64,000 nucleotides of DNA from Pseudomonas tolaasii NCPPB 2192. Lineage in GTDB: Bacteria; Pseudomonadota; Gammaproteobacteria; Pseudomonadales; Pseudomonadaceae. A model generated the notes under the pieces. The model was not told the DNA's origin and searched no databases. It saw only the letters and a program-made list of their open reading frames with translations. Shown here piece after piece: positions 9,121 through 16,763 of the stretch; the stretch's first letter is position 1; every line of letters begins with the position of its first letter. Position numbers and translations under genes: made by a program. The stretch is from positions 6,386,001 through 6,450,000 of the forward strand of contig NZ_PHHD01000001.1 in the NCBI RefSeq assembly GCF_002813445.1, in the 5' to 3' direction.

Positions 9121-9573
9121 ATGAGCAAGAACCCTGATCCGTGCGAATCCCTGATGCTGGACAACCAGCTGTGCTTCGCCCTGCACTCCACCTCGTTGCT
9201 GATGACCAAGGTCTACAAGCCCTTGCTGCAAGCCCTTGGCCTGACCTATCCGCAATACCTGGCCATGATGGTGCTGTGGGAAGAGGATGGTTTGACGGTA
9301 GGCGAAATCAGCAGCCGCCTGCTCACCGACCCCGGCTCACTGACGCCCCTGCTCAAGCGCCTCGAAGCCGAAGGCCTGCTCAGCCGTACCCGCAGCCGTG
9401 AGGATGAACGGGTGGTGGTGGTGGAACTGACCGACGCGGGTCGTGCCTTGCAGGACAAGGCGATGGGCATTCCCCAGTGCATCCTGGGGGCCAGTGGCCT
9501 GCAATTGGAGCAGTTGCGCAAGCTCCAGAGCGACCTGGTCGCGCTGCGCAGTAACCTGCAGGCCAACGTCTGA
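9121..9573 (+). CDS. ohrR: OhrR, organic hydroperoxide-sensing MarR-family repressor
   Basis: A 150-aa redox-sensing repressor that releases DNA when its reactive cysteine is oxidised by organic hydroperoxides. Cys18 (in LDNQLCFALHS) is followed by Tyr32 and Tyr43, exactly the spacing of the B. subtilis OhrR sensing triad (Cys15, Tyr29, Tyr40). A second cysteine, Cys120, makes it a two-cysteine type like the Xanthomonas protein. The winged helix occupies about residues 55-105. It lies 239 bp upstream of ohr on the same strand, with a REPIN and a palindromic operator candidate between. Confidence 0.95.
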   Translation: MSKNPDPCESLMLDNQLCFALHSTSLLMTKVYKPLLQALGLTYPQYLAMMVLWEEDGLTVGEISSRLLTDPGSLTPLLKRLEAEGLLSRTRSREDERVVVVELTDAGRALQDKAMGIPQCILGASGLQLEQLRKLQSDLVALRSNLQANV

Positions 9574-9600
9574 CGCGGTAGACCGGCCCGGATGGCTAAT

Positions 9601-9687
9601 GTGGGAGCTGGCTTGCCTGCGATGACGGTACATCAGCGATGAACGCATCGACTGACACACCCCTATCGCAAGCAAGCCAGCTCCCAC
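9601..9687. repeat. REP pair in the opposite (tail-inward) orientation, GGGAGCTGGCTTGCCTGCGATG flavour
   Basis: Arms at 9601-9624 and 9665-9687. Here the GTGGGAG ends point outward, the reverse of the other pairs in this window. It lies just after the ohrR stop codon and may act as a transcription boundary between ohrR and the ohr promoter. Confidence 0.85.
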
Positions 9688-9718
9688 ATTTTTTGGGTGA
9701 TGACTAAAATTTTTGTAA

Positions 9719-9738
9719 ATTTATCTTGCGCGATAAAT
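9719..9738. promoter_or_regulatory. Candidate OhrR operator upstream of ohr
   Basis: A perfect inverted repeat, ATTTATC-N6-GATAAAT, sits 75-94 bp before the ohr start in an AT-rich patch. A TATACA -10-like box follows at 9747-9752, so bound repressor would cover the -35 region. MarR-family OhrR proteins bind AT-rich palindromes of this size. The assignment is inferred from position and symmetry. Confidence 0.5.
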
Positions 9739-9812
9739 ATTAGCGCTATACATTTGCCTCACCAACTACTTAGCGCGCAAAAATTTCGCGCCAAAACCAA
9801 GAGGAAAAAGCC

Positions 9813-10232
9813 ATGCAAACTCTCTATACCGCAGTAGCCACCGCCACCGGCGGCCGTGACGGCCGTGCTGTTTCCAGCGACAACATCCTCGACGTCAAAC
9901 TCTCCACCCCCAAAGAGCTCGGTGGGGCCGGTGGTCAGGCGACCAACCCGGAACAACTGTTCGCTGCCGGTTACTCGGCCTGCTTTATCGGCGCACTGAA
10001 ATTCGTCGCCAGCCAGACCAAGCGCAAAATCCCGGATGACGCTTCGATCACTGCCCACGTCGGCATCGGCCAGATCCCCGGCGGTTTCGGTCTGGACATC
10101 GACCTGAACATCAACCTGCCCGGCCTGGCCCAGGACGACGCGCAAAGCCTGGTCGAAGCTGCCCATCAAGTCTGCCCGTACTCCAACGCCACCCGTGGCA
10201 ACGTTGATGTACGCCTGCACGTGACCGTCTGA
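9813..10232 (+). CDS. ohr: Ohr, organic hydroperoxide resistance peroxidase
   Basis: Thiol peroxidase of the Ohr/OsmC family that reduces fatty-acid and other organic hydroperoxides, using lipoyl proteins as reductant. At 139 aa it is normal length. Catalytic Cys57 (GYSACF) and resolving Cys121 (QVCPYSN) are present, as are Arg15 and Glu47, which correspond to the active-site Arg and Glu of the family. AGGAAAAAG lies just before ATG 9813. The OhrR gene is upstream, and a secreted esterase follows 30 bp downstream, probably in the same transcript. Confidence 0.97.
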   Translation: MQTLYTAVATATGGRDGRAVSSDNILDVKLSTPKELGGAGGQATNPEQLFAAGYSACFIGALKFVASQTKRKIPDDASITAHVGIGQIPGGFGLDIDLNINLPGLAQDDAQSLVEAAHQVCPYSNATRGNVDVRLHVTV

Positions 10233-10262
10233 AAATGACCTCGGCCGCCCCTGGAGAAAACA

Positions 10263-11279
10263 ATGAACACAATTGGTAAAGCGCTCACCGGCACCCTGCT
10301 CGCCCTGTCCATCAGCAACGCCTTCGCCGCTACCGGCGATGTCGAGCACACCACCCAGGCTTTTCTGGATGTGTTGAACGCAGGCACCGGCAAACCGATG
10401 GAGCAACTGACACCGAAGGACGCCCGCGCGGTGTTGACCGGCCCGCAAGCCAGCGTGAAGCTGACCCTGCCCGCAGCGGATGTGAGCCAGAAAACCATCG
10501 AGGTTGATGGCAAGCCGCTGAACCTGACCATCGTGCGGCCAGCCGGAGTCAAAGGCACATTGCCGGTGTTCATGTTCTTCCACGGTGGCGGCTGGGTGCT
10601 GGGGGATTACCCGACCCATGAACGTCTGGTACGGGACTTGGTGGTGGGTTCGGGGGCTGCCGCGGTGTTCGTCAACTACACCCCTTCGCCGGAAGCGCAT
10701 TACCCGGTCGCAATCAACCAGGCTTACGGCGCGACACAATGGGTGGCCGAGCATGGCCAGGAAATCAACGTGGATGGCAAGCGCCTGGCGGTCGCAGGCA
10801 ACAGCGTCGGCGGCAATATGGCGGCAGTGGTCAGCCTGATGGCCAAGGACAAAGGCACACCGGCGATCAAATTCCAGCTGCTGCTGTGGCCGGTGACTGA
10901 TGCGAACTTCGAAACGGCGTCCTACAACCAGTTCGCCGAAGGGCACTTCCTCACCAAAAACATGATGAAGTGGTTCTGGGACAACTACACCACCGACGCC
11001 AAACAACGCGCCGAGGTCTACGCCTCACCGCTGCGGGCCACCACCGATCAGTTGAAAGGCTTGCCGCCGGCACTGATTCAGACCGCCGGTGCCGACGTAC
11101 TGCGCGACGAAGGCGAGGCGTATGCCCGCAAGCTGGATGCCGCCGGCGTACCGGTGACCGCCGTGCGCTACAACGGCATGATTCACGACTACGGTTTGCT
11201 CAACGTGGTCAGCCAGGTCCCCGAAGTGCGTTCGGCCTTGTTGCAAGCGTCGCAGGAACTGAAACAACACTTGAAGTAA
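10263..11279 (+). CDS. Secreted alpha/beta hydrolase, HSL/esterase-lipase type
   Basis: A 338-aa exported hydrolase. A signal peptide of about 23 residues ends in NAFA. The mature protein has the oxyanion motif HGGGW (about 106-110), the nucleophile elbow GNSVGG with Ser181, and later GADVLRDEGE and HDYGLL, which hold the acid and the catalytic histidine. These features fit the hormone-sensitive-lipase family acting on short acyl esters in the periplasm. It starts 30 bp after ohr, and a bidirectional terminator follows, so it looks co-transcribed with ohr and under OhrR control. The link to peroxide defence is inferred. Confidence 0.88.
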   Translation: MNTIGKALTGTLLALSISNAFAATGDVEHTTQAFLDVLNAGTGKPMEQLTPKDARAVLTGPQASVKLTLPAADVSQKTIEVDGKPLNLTIVRPAGVKGTLPVFMFFHGGGWVLGDYPTHERLVRDLVVGSGAAAVFVNYTPSPEAHYPVAINQAYGATQWVAEHGQEINVDGKRLAVAGNSVGGNMAAVVSLMAKDKGTPAIKFQLLLWPVTDANFETASYNQFAEGHFLTKNMMKWFWDNYTTDAKQRAEVYASPLRATTDQLKGLPPALIQTAGADVLRDEGEAYARKLDAAGVPVTAVRYNGMIHDYGLLNVVSQVPEVRSALLQASQELKQHLK

Positions 11280-11293
11280 AACGCAGCGCCCAC

Positions 11294-11323
11294 AAAAAAG
11301 CCCGACGCATGGTCGGGCTTTTT
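11294..11323. terminator. Bidirectional rho-independent terminator
   Basis: Stem AGCCCGAC (11299-11306) pairs with GTCGGGCT (11312-11319), with an A-run on one side and a T-run on the other. It serves the esterase gene on the plus strand and efp on the minus strand. Confidence 0.85.
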
Positions 11324-11345
11324 CATTCGTACGGTTTGGCCAGAA

Positions 11346-11918
11346 TTACTTCTTGGCGCGACCTTTGTACGAACCACCTTCGCGGGTGTCGATCTCGATC
11401 AGGTCGTCGATTTCGATGAAATCGGCCACTTGCAGTTCGGTACCGTTGCTCAGTTTGGCAGGCTTCATCACCTTGCCCGAAGTGTCACCGCGAGCGGAAC
11501 CTTCGGTGTAGGCCACTTTACGCACGATGGTGGTCGGCAGCTCTACGGAAACCAGGCGCTCTTCGAAGAAAATGGCTTCGCAGACGTCTTCCATGCCTTC
11601 TTCGATGAACGGCAGAACGGCTTCGATATCTTCGGCGTTCAGCTCGTACATGGTGTAGTCGGTGGTGTCCATGAACGTGTAGGTGTCACCGCTGATGAAG
11701 GACAGAGTCGCTTCCTTGCGGTCCAGGATCACGTCGTCCAGTTTGTCGTCGGCGCTGTAAACGATCTCGGTCTTGTAACCGGTCAGCAGGTTCTTCAGCT
11801 TGGTCTTCATGATTGCGCTGTTACGACCAGACTTGGTGAACTCAGCTTTCTGAACCAGCCAAGGGTCGTTTTCGAGACGGATCACTGTACCGGGTTTCAG
11901 TTCTTTACCAGTTTTCAT
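11346..11918 (-). CDS. efp: Elongation factor P
   Basis: A 190-aa translation factor that relieves ribosome stalling at polyproline stretches. The three beta-barrel domains are present: the KOW-like domain 1 (MKTGKELKPGTVIRLEN), then the OB domains ending in IEIDTREGGSYKGR. The modified loop reads FTKSGRNSA, placing arginine exactly at position 32. That marks the Arg-rhamnosylated class rather than the lysylated one. The EarP gene that performs the modification lies immediately upstream, 49 bp away, on the same strand. Confidence 0.98.
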   Translation of the reverse strand: MKTGKELKPGTVIRLENDPWLVQKAEFTKSGRNSAIMKTKLKNLLTGYKTEIVYSADDKLDDVILDRKEATLSFISGDTYTFMDTTDYTMYELNAEDIEAVLPFIEEGMEDVCEAIFFEERLVSVELPTTIVRKVAYTEGSARGDTSGKVMKPAKLSNGTELQVADFIEIDDLIEIDTREGGSYKGRAKK

Positions 11919-11967
11919 TGCATATATCCGAAATTTGGATGGGATTTACAAAAATCAAGGTGGCGTA

Positions 11968-13101
11968 TCATATCCAACTTTCATAAAACTGTACCAGCGC
12001 CGTCGCAAGATCGGCCTGCAAGCCTTGTTCCAGACACCATGCCTGCGCGTGCTGGCTGACTTCGGGCCAGTGCTCCAGCAGCATTTTCCACGGTTGTGTC
12101 ATATCGCCATCCGTATTCCAGGCTTGCCAAAGCGTGATCACCGCCGCCTTTGCCGCCGCAGACAAGCCTGCGGTGTACAGCTCCAGGAACGCATCGAGCT
12201 TGTCCAGATGGATGTCTTCATCCTGCCTGTAGATGTGCCATAACAGCGGTCGCCCGGCCCATTGAGCGCGCACGAACGAGTCTTCGCCACGCACGGCGTT
12301 GAAGTCACAGCACCACAAAAAGCGGTCATATTGCTCCTGACGCACAAACGCAATGACCTGCACGGTCAGCGCTTCGCGCTCGTGGACGTCCCCCGCGACC
12401 AGCCCTTCCACACCCAGCCAACGCTGCACATCGCCCAGGATCCGCCCTTCCGGCACCAGCAGATGGGTGGCGCGCCCGTCCGCTGCCAACACGTCGAGCC
12501 AACTGGCGAGCCCGGCATTTTCGTAGGCAAACAGCGACATTAGCCGTGCGCCCACCGCAGGAAAAATCCCCAGGCCGTGCAGGAATTGCCGCTGCGCAAC
12601 GGCGTCCTGCTGAAACGCCTGACGCTGCTGCAGCAATCCCTTCTCACGCAATAAACCGCCGGTTCCTTCACGAAACCCCGGAAAAAAGAAGTACTTCTGC
12701 ACGCCCTTGAACTTCACCGATGGCAATCGATGGCAGCCCACCACCCAGTCTTCGGCGCTCAGGTAATCCAGGTTCATCCACAACGGCGCAGCTTCGCGCG
12801 CGGCCATGGCTTCCATGTAATCCGGCGGGAGTTGGCAGGCGAAAGCGGCAATGACTACGTCGGCGGGCTCGGTAGGTGGCCATTCGACCGGCCAATGACG
12901 GACTTCGACACCTTCTTGCCACTGCTGGCCGAGCTGCACATCAATCTCAGGGCACATGCGCTCAAAGGCCCGCAGGTCATCGACCCACAAACGCACGTCG
13001 CAGGCGTGTTCCACCACCAATTGACGGGCCAGGCGCCAGGTCACGCCGATGTCGCCATAGTTATCGACGACGCTGCAAAAAATATCCCAGCGGGCTTTCA
13101 T
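11968..13101 (-). CDS. earP: EarP, EF-P Arg32 dTDP-rhamnosyltransferase
   Basis: Inverting glycosyltransferase (GT-B fold) that transfers rhamnose from dTDP-rhamnose to Arg32 of EF-P, activating it. From ATG 13101 the protein is 377 aa and begins with a segment in which Asp13 and Asp17 (VVDNYGDIG) match the essential aspartates reported for Pseudomonas EarP. PEGRILGDV and RGEDSFVRAQ in the C-terminal half belong to the donor-binding lobe. GGAG precedes ATG 13101; a frame extension to 13116 lacks support. It is probably transcribed with efp. Confidence 0.95.
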   Translation of the reverse strand: MKARWDIFCSVVDNYGDIGVTWRLARQLVVEHACDVRLWVDDLRAFERMCPEIDVQLGQQWQEGVEVRHWPVEWPPTEPADVVIAAFACQLPPDYMEAMAAREAAPLWMNLDYLSAEDWVVGCHRLPSVKFKGVQKYFFFPGFREGTGGLLREKGLLQQRQAFQQDAVAQRQFLHGLGIFPAVGARLMSLFAYENAGLASWLDVLAADGRATHLLVPEGRILGDVQRWLGVEGLVAGDVHEREALTVQVIAFVRQEQYDRFLWCCDFNAVRGEDSFVRAQWAGRPLLWHIYRQDEDIHLDKLDAFLELYTAGLSAAAKAAVITLWQAWNTDGDMTQPWKMLLEHWPEVSQHAQAWCLEQGLQADLATALVQFYESWI

Positions 13102-13233
13102 TCCGGGCTCCACCACTCAAAGGCTCGATTGTCCGCATAAATGCGCCGATGCAGAAGGCTTGATCGCGATTATTCTGCACAGTGGCTGTGCGACAATCGC
13201 CGCCAGCCCGCCAATGCCTGCCAGGAGGCCACC

Positions 13234-13602
13234 ATGCCGGATCGTCCGCTGTCACTGTTCAAACTGTGTGTTGCCATCGCGTTCGGCCTTTGGCTGGGGT
13301 TTATCGCCATTGTGCTGACCACCTGGCTGGCCTCTCGCTATTTGTTCCCGCAAAGCCTGGCGCCTGTGGCACAAGCCGTTCAGCAGTTGGGCAAACCGGC
13401 TGCCGTTGCGCCGGAGCCGCCCAACCGGATGTTTGAGCAGTACACCGACAACCTGCGCAAACAGGAGCAACAGCAATCTCTGGATCAGGCTCGAAGCAAT
13501 GCGCGCAACCTGTCCAACCCCAAGTGCCAGTTCTGGCTGCAACAGGACCAGAACGCGCCCAACGAAAAGACCCGGGCCAATGTCCTGCAATTCTGTGATT
13601 GA
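13234..13602 (+). CDS. Conserved small membrane-anchored protein of unknown function
   Basis: A 122-aa product with one predicted N-terminal membrane helix (about residues 10-35: LCVAIAFGLWLGFIAIVLTT) and a hydrophilic, Gln-rich tail of about 85 residues with two cysteines (PKCQFW and the near-terminal QFCD). The start ATG 13234 follows CAGGAGG. Its TGA stop overlaps the next start (TGATG at 13600-13604), so the two genes are translationally coupled. I do not recognise the family. Confidence 0.8.
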   Translation: MPDRPLSLFKLCVAIAFGLWLGFIAIVLTTWLASRYLFPQSLAPVAQAVQQLGKPAAVAPEPPNRMFEQYTDNLRKQEQQQSLDQARSNARNLSNPKCQFWLQQDQNAPNEKTRANVLQFCD

Positions 13603-14090
13603 TGACCATGAATAAACACGCCGTCCACCTGTTGATCCTGGAAAAGCTCTGCGCCGACCTCGAGATCGCCCAACGTGCTGCGCAAACCGCTTATGAAACC
13701 GCGACCCACGAAGAAAACATCGCGGAAAACAAATACGACACGTTAGGGCTGGAGGCTTCTTATCTGGCGGCCGGGCAAGCCAGGCGCGTCGAGGAGATCA
13801 AACAGGCGCTGGCGCTGTGCAACGGCATGCCGCTGCGTGCCTATGATGATCAGCGGGGTATAGAAGTGGGTGCATTGCTGGGGCTGGAAGACGAGAACGG
13901 TCGCCAGCAGTGGCTGTTTCTGGCGCCGGATGCGGCGGGCTTGAAGGTGGACGTGGTGGGACAACCGGTGACCGTCATCACCCCGCGCTCACCGCTGGGC
14001 AAAAGCCTGCTGGGCAAGTTTGAGGGTGATGAGGTGGAGATTCTGGTGGCCGGCGCCCGGCAACATTTTACGGTTACCGAGGCCAAATAG
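13602..14090 (+). CDS. GreA/GreB-like transcription elongation factor
   Basis: A 162-aa protein with an N-terminal helical region, likely a coiled-coil hairpin (residues 10-75), and a C-terminal FKBP-like domain. The latter has the segment VTVITPRSPLGKSLLGK, characteristic of Gre and Rnk proteins that enter the RNA polymerase secondary channel. The coiled-coil tip does not show the clear paired acidic residues of GreA/GreB, so cleavage activity is uncertain. The start could be ATG 13602, which overlaps the previous stop, or ATG 13608. Confidence 0.75.
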   Translation: MTMNKHAVHLLILEKLCADLEIAQRAAQTAYETATHEENIAENKYDTLGLEASYLAAGQARRVEEIKQALALCNGMPLRAYDDQRGIEVGALLGLEDENGRQQWLFLAPDAAGLKVDVVGQPVTVITPRSPLGKSLLGKFEGDEVEILVAGARQHFTVTEAK

Positions 14091-14105
14091 CCGAAGCGCT
14101 TTTAT

Positions 14106-14129
14106 GGCGAGGGAGCTTGCTCCCTCGCC
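14106..14129. repeat. Single perfect palindrome of the GAGGGAGCTTGCTCCCTC type
   Basis: An 11-bp perfect stem (GGCGAGGGAGC) with a two-base centre. It is a different repeat family from the REPINs in this window, recurs at 49988-50015, and lies between convergent genes, where it could end transcripts. Confidence 0.8.
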
Positions 14130-14160
14130 ACAACAAGCTAGCCTGCACAGCTATGCAATA

Positions 14161-15135
14161 TCAGTGGACAGGCAGTTCCACGCCGTCAAACAACTCTTCC
14201 AGTTCCTGCTTGTTGTGGCACTGGATCGCCTTGGCCATGACTTCGCGGGTCAGGTGCGGTGCGAATTTTTCGATGAAGTCGCACATGAAGCCACGCAGGA
14301 AAGTGCCGCGACGGAAACCGATCTTGGTGACGCTGGATTCGAACAGCTCGCTGGCGTCGAGCACGACCAGATCTTTGTCCAGTGCCGTGTCCACGGCCAT
14401 CTTGGCGACGATGCCGACGCCCAGGCCCAGACGCACGTAAGTCTTGATCACGTCGGCGTCGGCGGCGGTGAACACCACTTTTGGCGTGAGGCCACGGTGG
14501 CTGAAGGCTTCGTCGAGCTTGGAACGGCCGGTGAAACCGAACACGTAAGTCACAATCGGGTATTCGGCCAAGGCTTCCAGAGTCAGCTTGGGCAGCTTGG
14601 CCAGCGGGTGGCCTTGAGGCACAACCACGCAACGGTTCCAGCGATAGCACGGCATCATCACCAGATCGCCGAACAGCTCCAGCGCTTCAGTGGCGATGGC
14701 GAAGTCGACGGTGCCGTCAGCGGCCATCTCGGCGATCTGCATCGGCGAGCCCTGGTGCATGTGCAGCGCCACATCGGGGTATTGTTTGATGAAATCGCGG
14801 ATCACCGGCGGCAGTGCGTAACGTGCCTGAGTGTGAGTGGTGGCGATCGACAGGGTGCCTTTTTTCTCGTTGGAGAATTCCTGGGCGATCTGCTTGATGC
14901 TTTCGACCTTGCGCAGAATCTCGCCAGCCGTGGTGATGATCCGCTCGCCGGCCGGGGTGACGCGGGTCAGGTGCTTGCCGCTGCGCGCGAACACCTCGAC
15001 GCCCAGCTCGTCTTCGAGCAGGCGGATCTGCTTGCTGATACCGGGTTGCGAGGTGTAGAGGCTTTGAGCAGTAGCGGAAACGTTGAGGTCGTGGTGCGCC
15101 ACTTCCCAGATGTAGCGCAGTTGTTGAAGCTTCAT
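14161..15135 (-). CDS. cysB: CysB, LysR-type master regulator of cysteine biosynthesis
   Basis: A 324-aa regulator, the same length as E. coli CysB. It responds to N-acetylserine and sulfide to control sulfate uptake and assimilation. The N-terminus has the characteristic wording MKLQQLRYIWEVAHHDLNVS, and the helix-turn-helix reads TSQPGISKQIRLLE. The effector domain carries TTHTQARYALP and GFTGRSKLDEAF, both conserved in CysB. The upstream region contains an AT-rich dyad that may be an autoregulatory site. Confidence 0.96.
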   Translation of the reverse strand: MKLQQLRYIWEVAHHDLNVSATAQSLYTSQPGISKQIRLLEDELGVEVFARSGKHLTRVTPAGERIITTAGEILRKVESIKQIAQEFSNEKKGTLSIATTHTQARYALPPVIRDFIKQYPDVALHMHQGSPMQIAEMAADGTVDFAIATEALELFGDLVMMPCYRWNRCVVVPQGHPLAKLPKLTLEALAEYPIVTYVFGFTGRSKLDEAFSHRGLTPKVVFTAADADVIKTYVRLGLGVGIVAKMAVDTALDKDLVVLDASELFESSVTKIGFRRGTFLRGFMCDFIEKFAPHLTREVMAKAIQCHNKQELEELFDGVELPVH

Positions 15136-15182
15136 ATGTGTCCCTCAAAGCAGATAGACGCCACGGGTATCAGCGACGGTAT

Positions 15183-15202
15183 ATAACTATATTAAAGGTT
15201 AT
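15183..15202. promoter_or_regulatory. AT-rich dyad upstream of cysB, possible CysB site
   Basis: ATAAC and GTTAT half-sites flank ten AT-rich bases, 48-67 bp upstream of the cysB start. CysB is known to repress itself. The symmetry is short and the assignment is tentative. Confidence 0.3.
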
Positions 15203-15239
15203 ACGGATAAATCTAGAACTTTTTATCGTTTTCTACCCG

Positions 15240-15740
15240 TCATATGTCATCGCTGCGTCGCCGCTGCAAAGAGGGCACCAGATAAACCGGTACCGTAGAC
15301 AGTTGCAACACCCGTGCAGCGGTGCGTCCGAGCGGTGTGGCCGCTGCGGTTGCATGGCTATGACTTCCTACGATCAACAGGTCGACGGAAAGTTTGCGCA
15401 ACTGGTCGAGAATCACCTCGCACGGGTCCCCCTGGATCACCCGCACCGAGCGAATCAATTGCAGGTCCTGCTCCCCTTCCCCCAACTCCTCGCGAAAACT
15501 GTCCAGCACCCGCTGTTCAATCGTCGCCATCACGGTGGTCAGCCCCTGGCTCTGCCACTCATTCAAGGCCTTCTCATCAAGGTAGCTCTGCAACACCGAT
15601 TCGGCGAACAGCCCGATCGGCTCCACCACGTGAATCACGTACAAATCCGCCTTGAACGTTCGGGCCAGTGCCAGCGCATGTTGCATCACGTAAGGCGCAT
15701 ACAGACCGAGGTCCGTGGCGTACAGCATCGAACGGATCAT
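15240..15740 (-). CDS. Universal stress protein (UspA family)
   Basis: A 166-aa single-domain Usp protein. It begins MIRSMLYATDLGLYAPYVM and ends with the ATP-binding-type signature LLIVGSHSHATAAATPLGRTAARVL (GxSHG-like loop). Usp proteins accumulate in stress; ATP binding here is likely but not proven. AGGAGG lies close before ATG 15740. It is followed by cysB on the same strand about 100 bp on. Confidence 0.92.
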   Translation of the reverse strand: MIRSMLYATDLGLYAPYVMQHALALARTFKADLYVIHVVEPIGLFAESVLQSYLDEKALNEWQSQGLTTVMATIEQRVLDSFREELGEGEQDLQLIRSVRVIQGDPCEVILDQLRKLSVDLLIVGSHSHATAAATPLGRTAARVLQLSTVPVYLVPSLQRRRSDDI

Positions 15741-15806
15741 AGAACCTCCTGGTCAGCCAGGATGGCGGAGATTGAATCAGCTTAGCAGCGCCTTGGGCAG
15801 TCCGGC

Positions 15807-16724
15807 TCAGCTCCCGGTCTGGATTTTCAATTCGTTACTGATGCCATGGGGCACGTGCCCGGTGGCGACCACTTCCCGGGCCTTCTCGCAATGCCCGGCC
15901 TGGTCATCGAAAAACACATCGGCGGCGAAGGCCTCCAGGAACGCGGATTTCTCCAGCCCCCCGAGAAACAGCGATTCGTCGAGGCGAATATCCCACTCAC
16001 GCAAGGTGCGGATCACCCGCTCGTGGGACGGCGCCGAGCGCGCGGTGACCAGCGCCGTGCGGATCGGGCACCCATCGTCGACAAACTCGCGCTGCAACAA
16101 ATTAAGCGCCGCGAGGAAGCCTTTGAACGGGCCGCCGTGCAGCGGCTGGCGTGCCGACTCGCGCTCGCTGGCCTGAAACGCCTCAAGGCCGCCGGACTGG
16201 TAAACCCGCTCCGACTCATCGGAAAACAGCACCGCATCGCCATCAAACGCGATGCGCAATTCCTCACTCGAGGCCCGCCGCGCGCCGCCCGACAAGATTG
16301 TCGCGGCGGCAAAACCGGCATCGAGGGCGCTACGCACATCTTCGGCATGGGTGGAGAGAAACAGATGACAGCCAAAAGCGGCCAAATAAGGGTATGGACT
16401 ACGCCCGCCCACGAAGGCCGCGCGGGAAATATCCAGCCCGTAATGCTGGATCGAATTGAACACGCGCAGGCCGGTGTCCGCGCTGTTGCGTGACACCAGC
16501 ACCACCTCGACTCGCGCCCGGCCGAGGCTGGCGTTGAGGCTTAAAAGTTTTTTGACCAGCGCAAACGCATCGCCAGGTTCGAGGATCTCTTCCTCGTGTT
16601 CGATCTGGTACTTGCGATACGCCTCAACCCCTTCAGCCTCATAGACCTTGTGGCTGTCACTCAGGTCAAACAGCGCCCGCGATGAAATCGCCAGCACCAG
16701 TTTGTCGCCCAATCCCTTTGCCAT
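15807..16724 (-). CDS. Cytosolic 5'-nucleotidase family protein
   Basis: A 305-aa protein of the cytosolic 5'-nucleotidase (NT5C1-like) family, which dephosphorylates nucleoside monophosphates. Typical segments are AISSRALFDL near the N-terminus, VVLVSRNSADTGLRVF, FVGGRSPYPYLAAF and DVFFDDQAGHCEKA, the last carrying the metal-binding acidic pair of the HAD-like core. It probably takes part in nucleotide turnover. It is 39 bp downstream of the PanE-like gene and may share its transcript. Confidence 0.85.
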   Translation of the reverse strand: MAKGLGDKLVLAISSRALFDLSDSHKVYEAEGVEAYRKYQIEHEEEILEPGDAFALVKKLLSLNASLGRARVEVVLVSRNSADTGLRVFNSIQHYGLDISRAAFVGGRSPYPYLAAFGCHLFLSTHAEDVRSALDAGFAAATILSGGARRASSEELRIAFDGDAVLFSDESERVYQSGGLEAFQASERESARQPLHGGPFKGFLAALNLLQREFVDDGCPIRTALVTARSAPSHERVIRTLREWDIRLDESLFLGGLEKSAFLEAFAADVFFDDQAGHCEKAREVVATGHVPHGISNELKIQTGS

Positions 16725-16763
16725 GGTGTTTCCCCCGGTGTCTGCGCGTCAATCCACGCCGAA

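Noticed and set aside
14020..15186. 388-aa plus-strand frame opposite cysB
   Set aside because: Antisense to a certain cysB gene, with no ribosome site and no recognisable fold.
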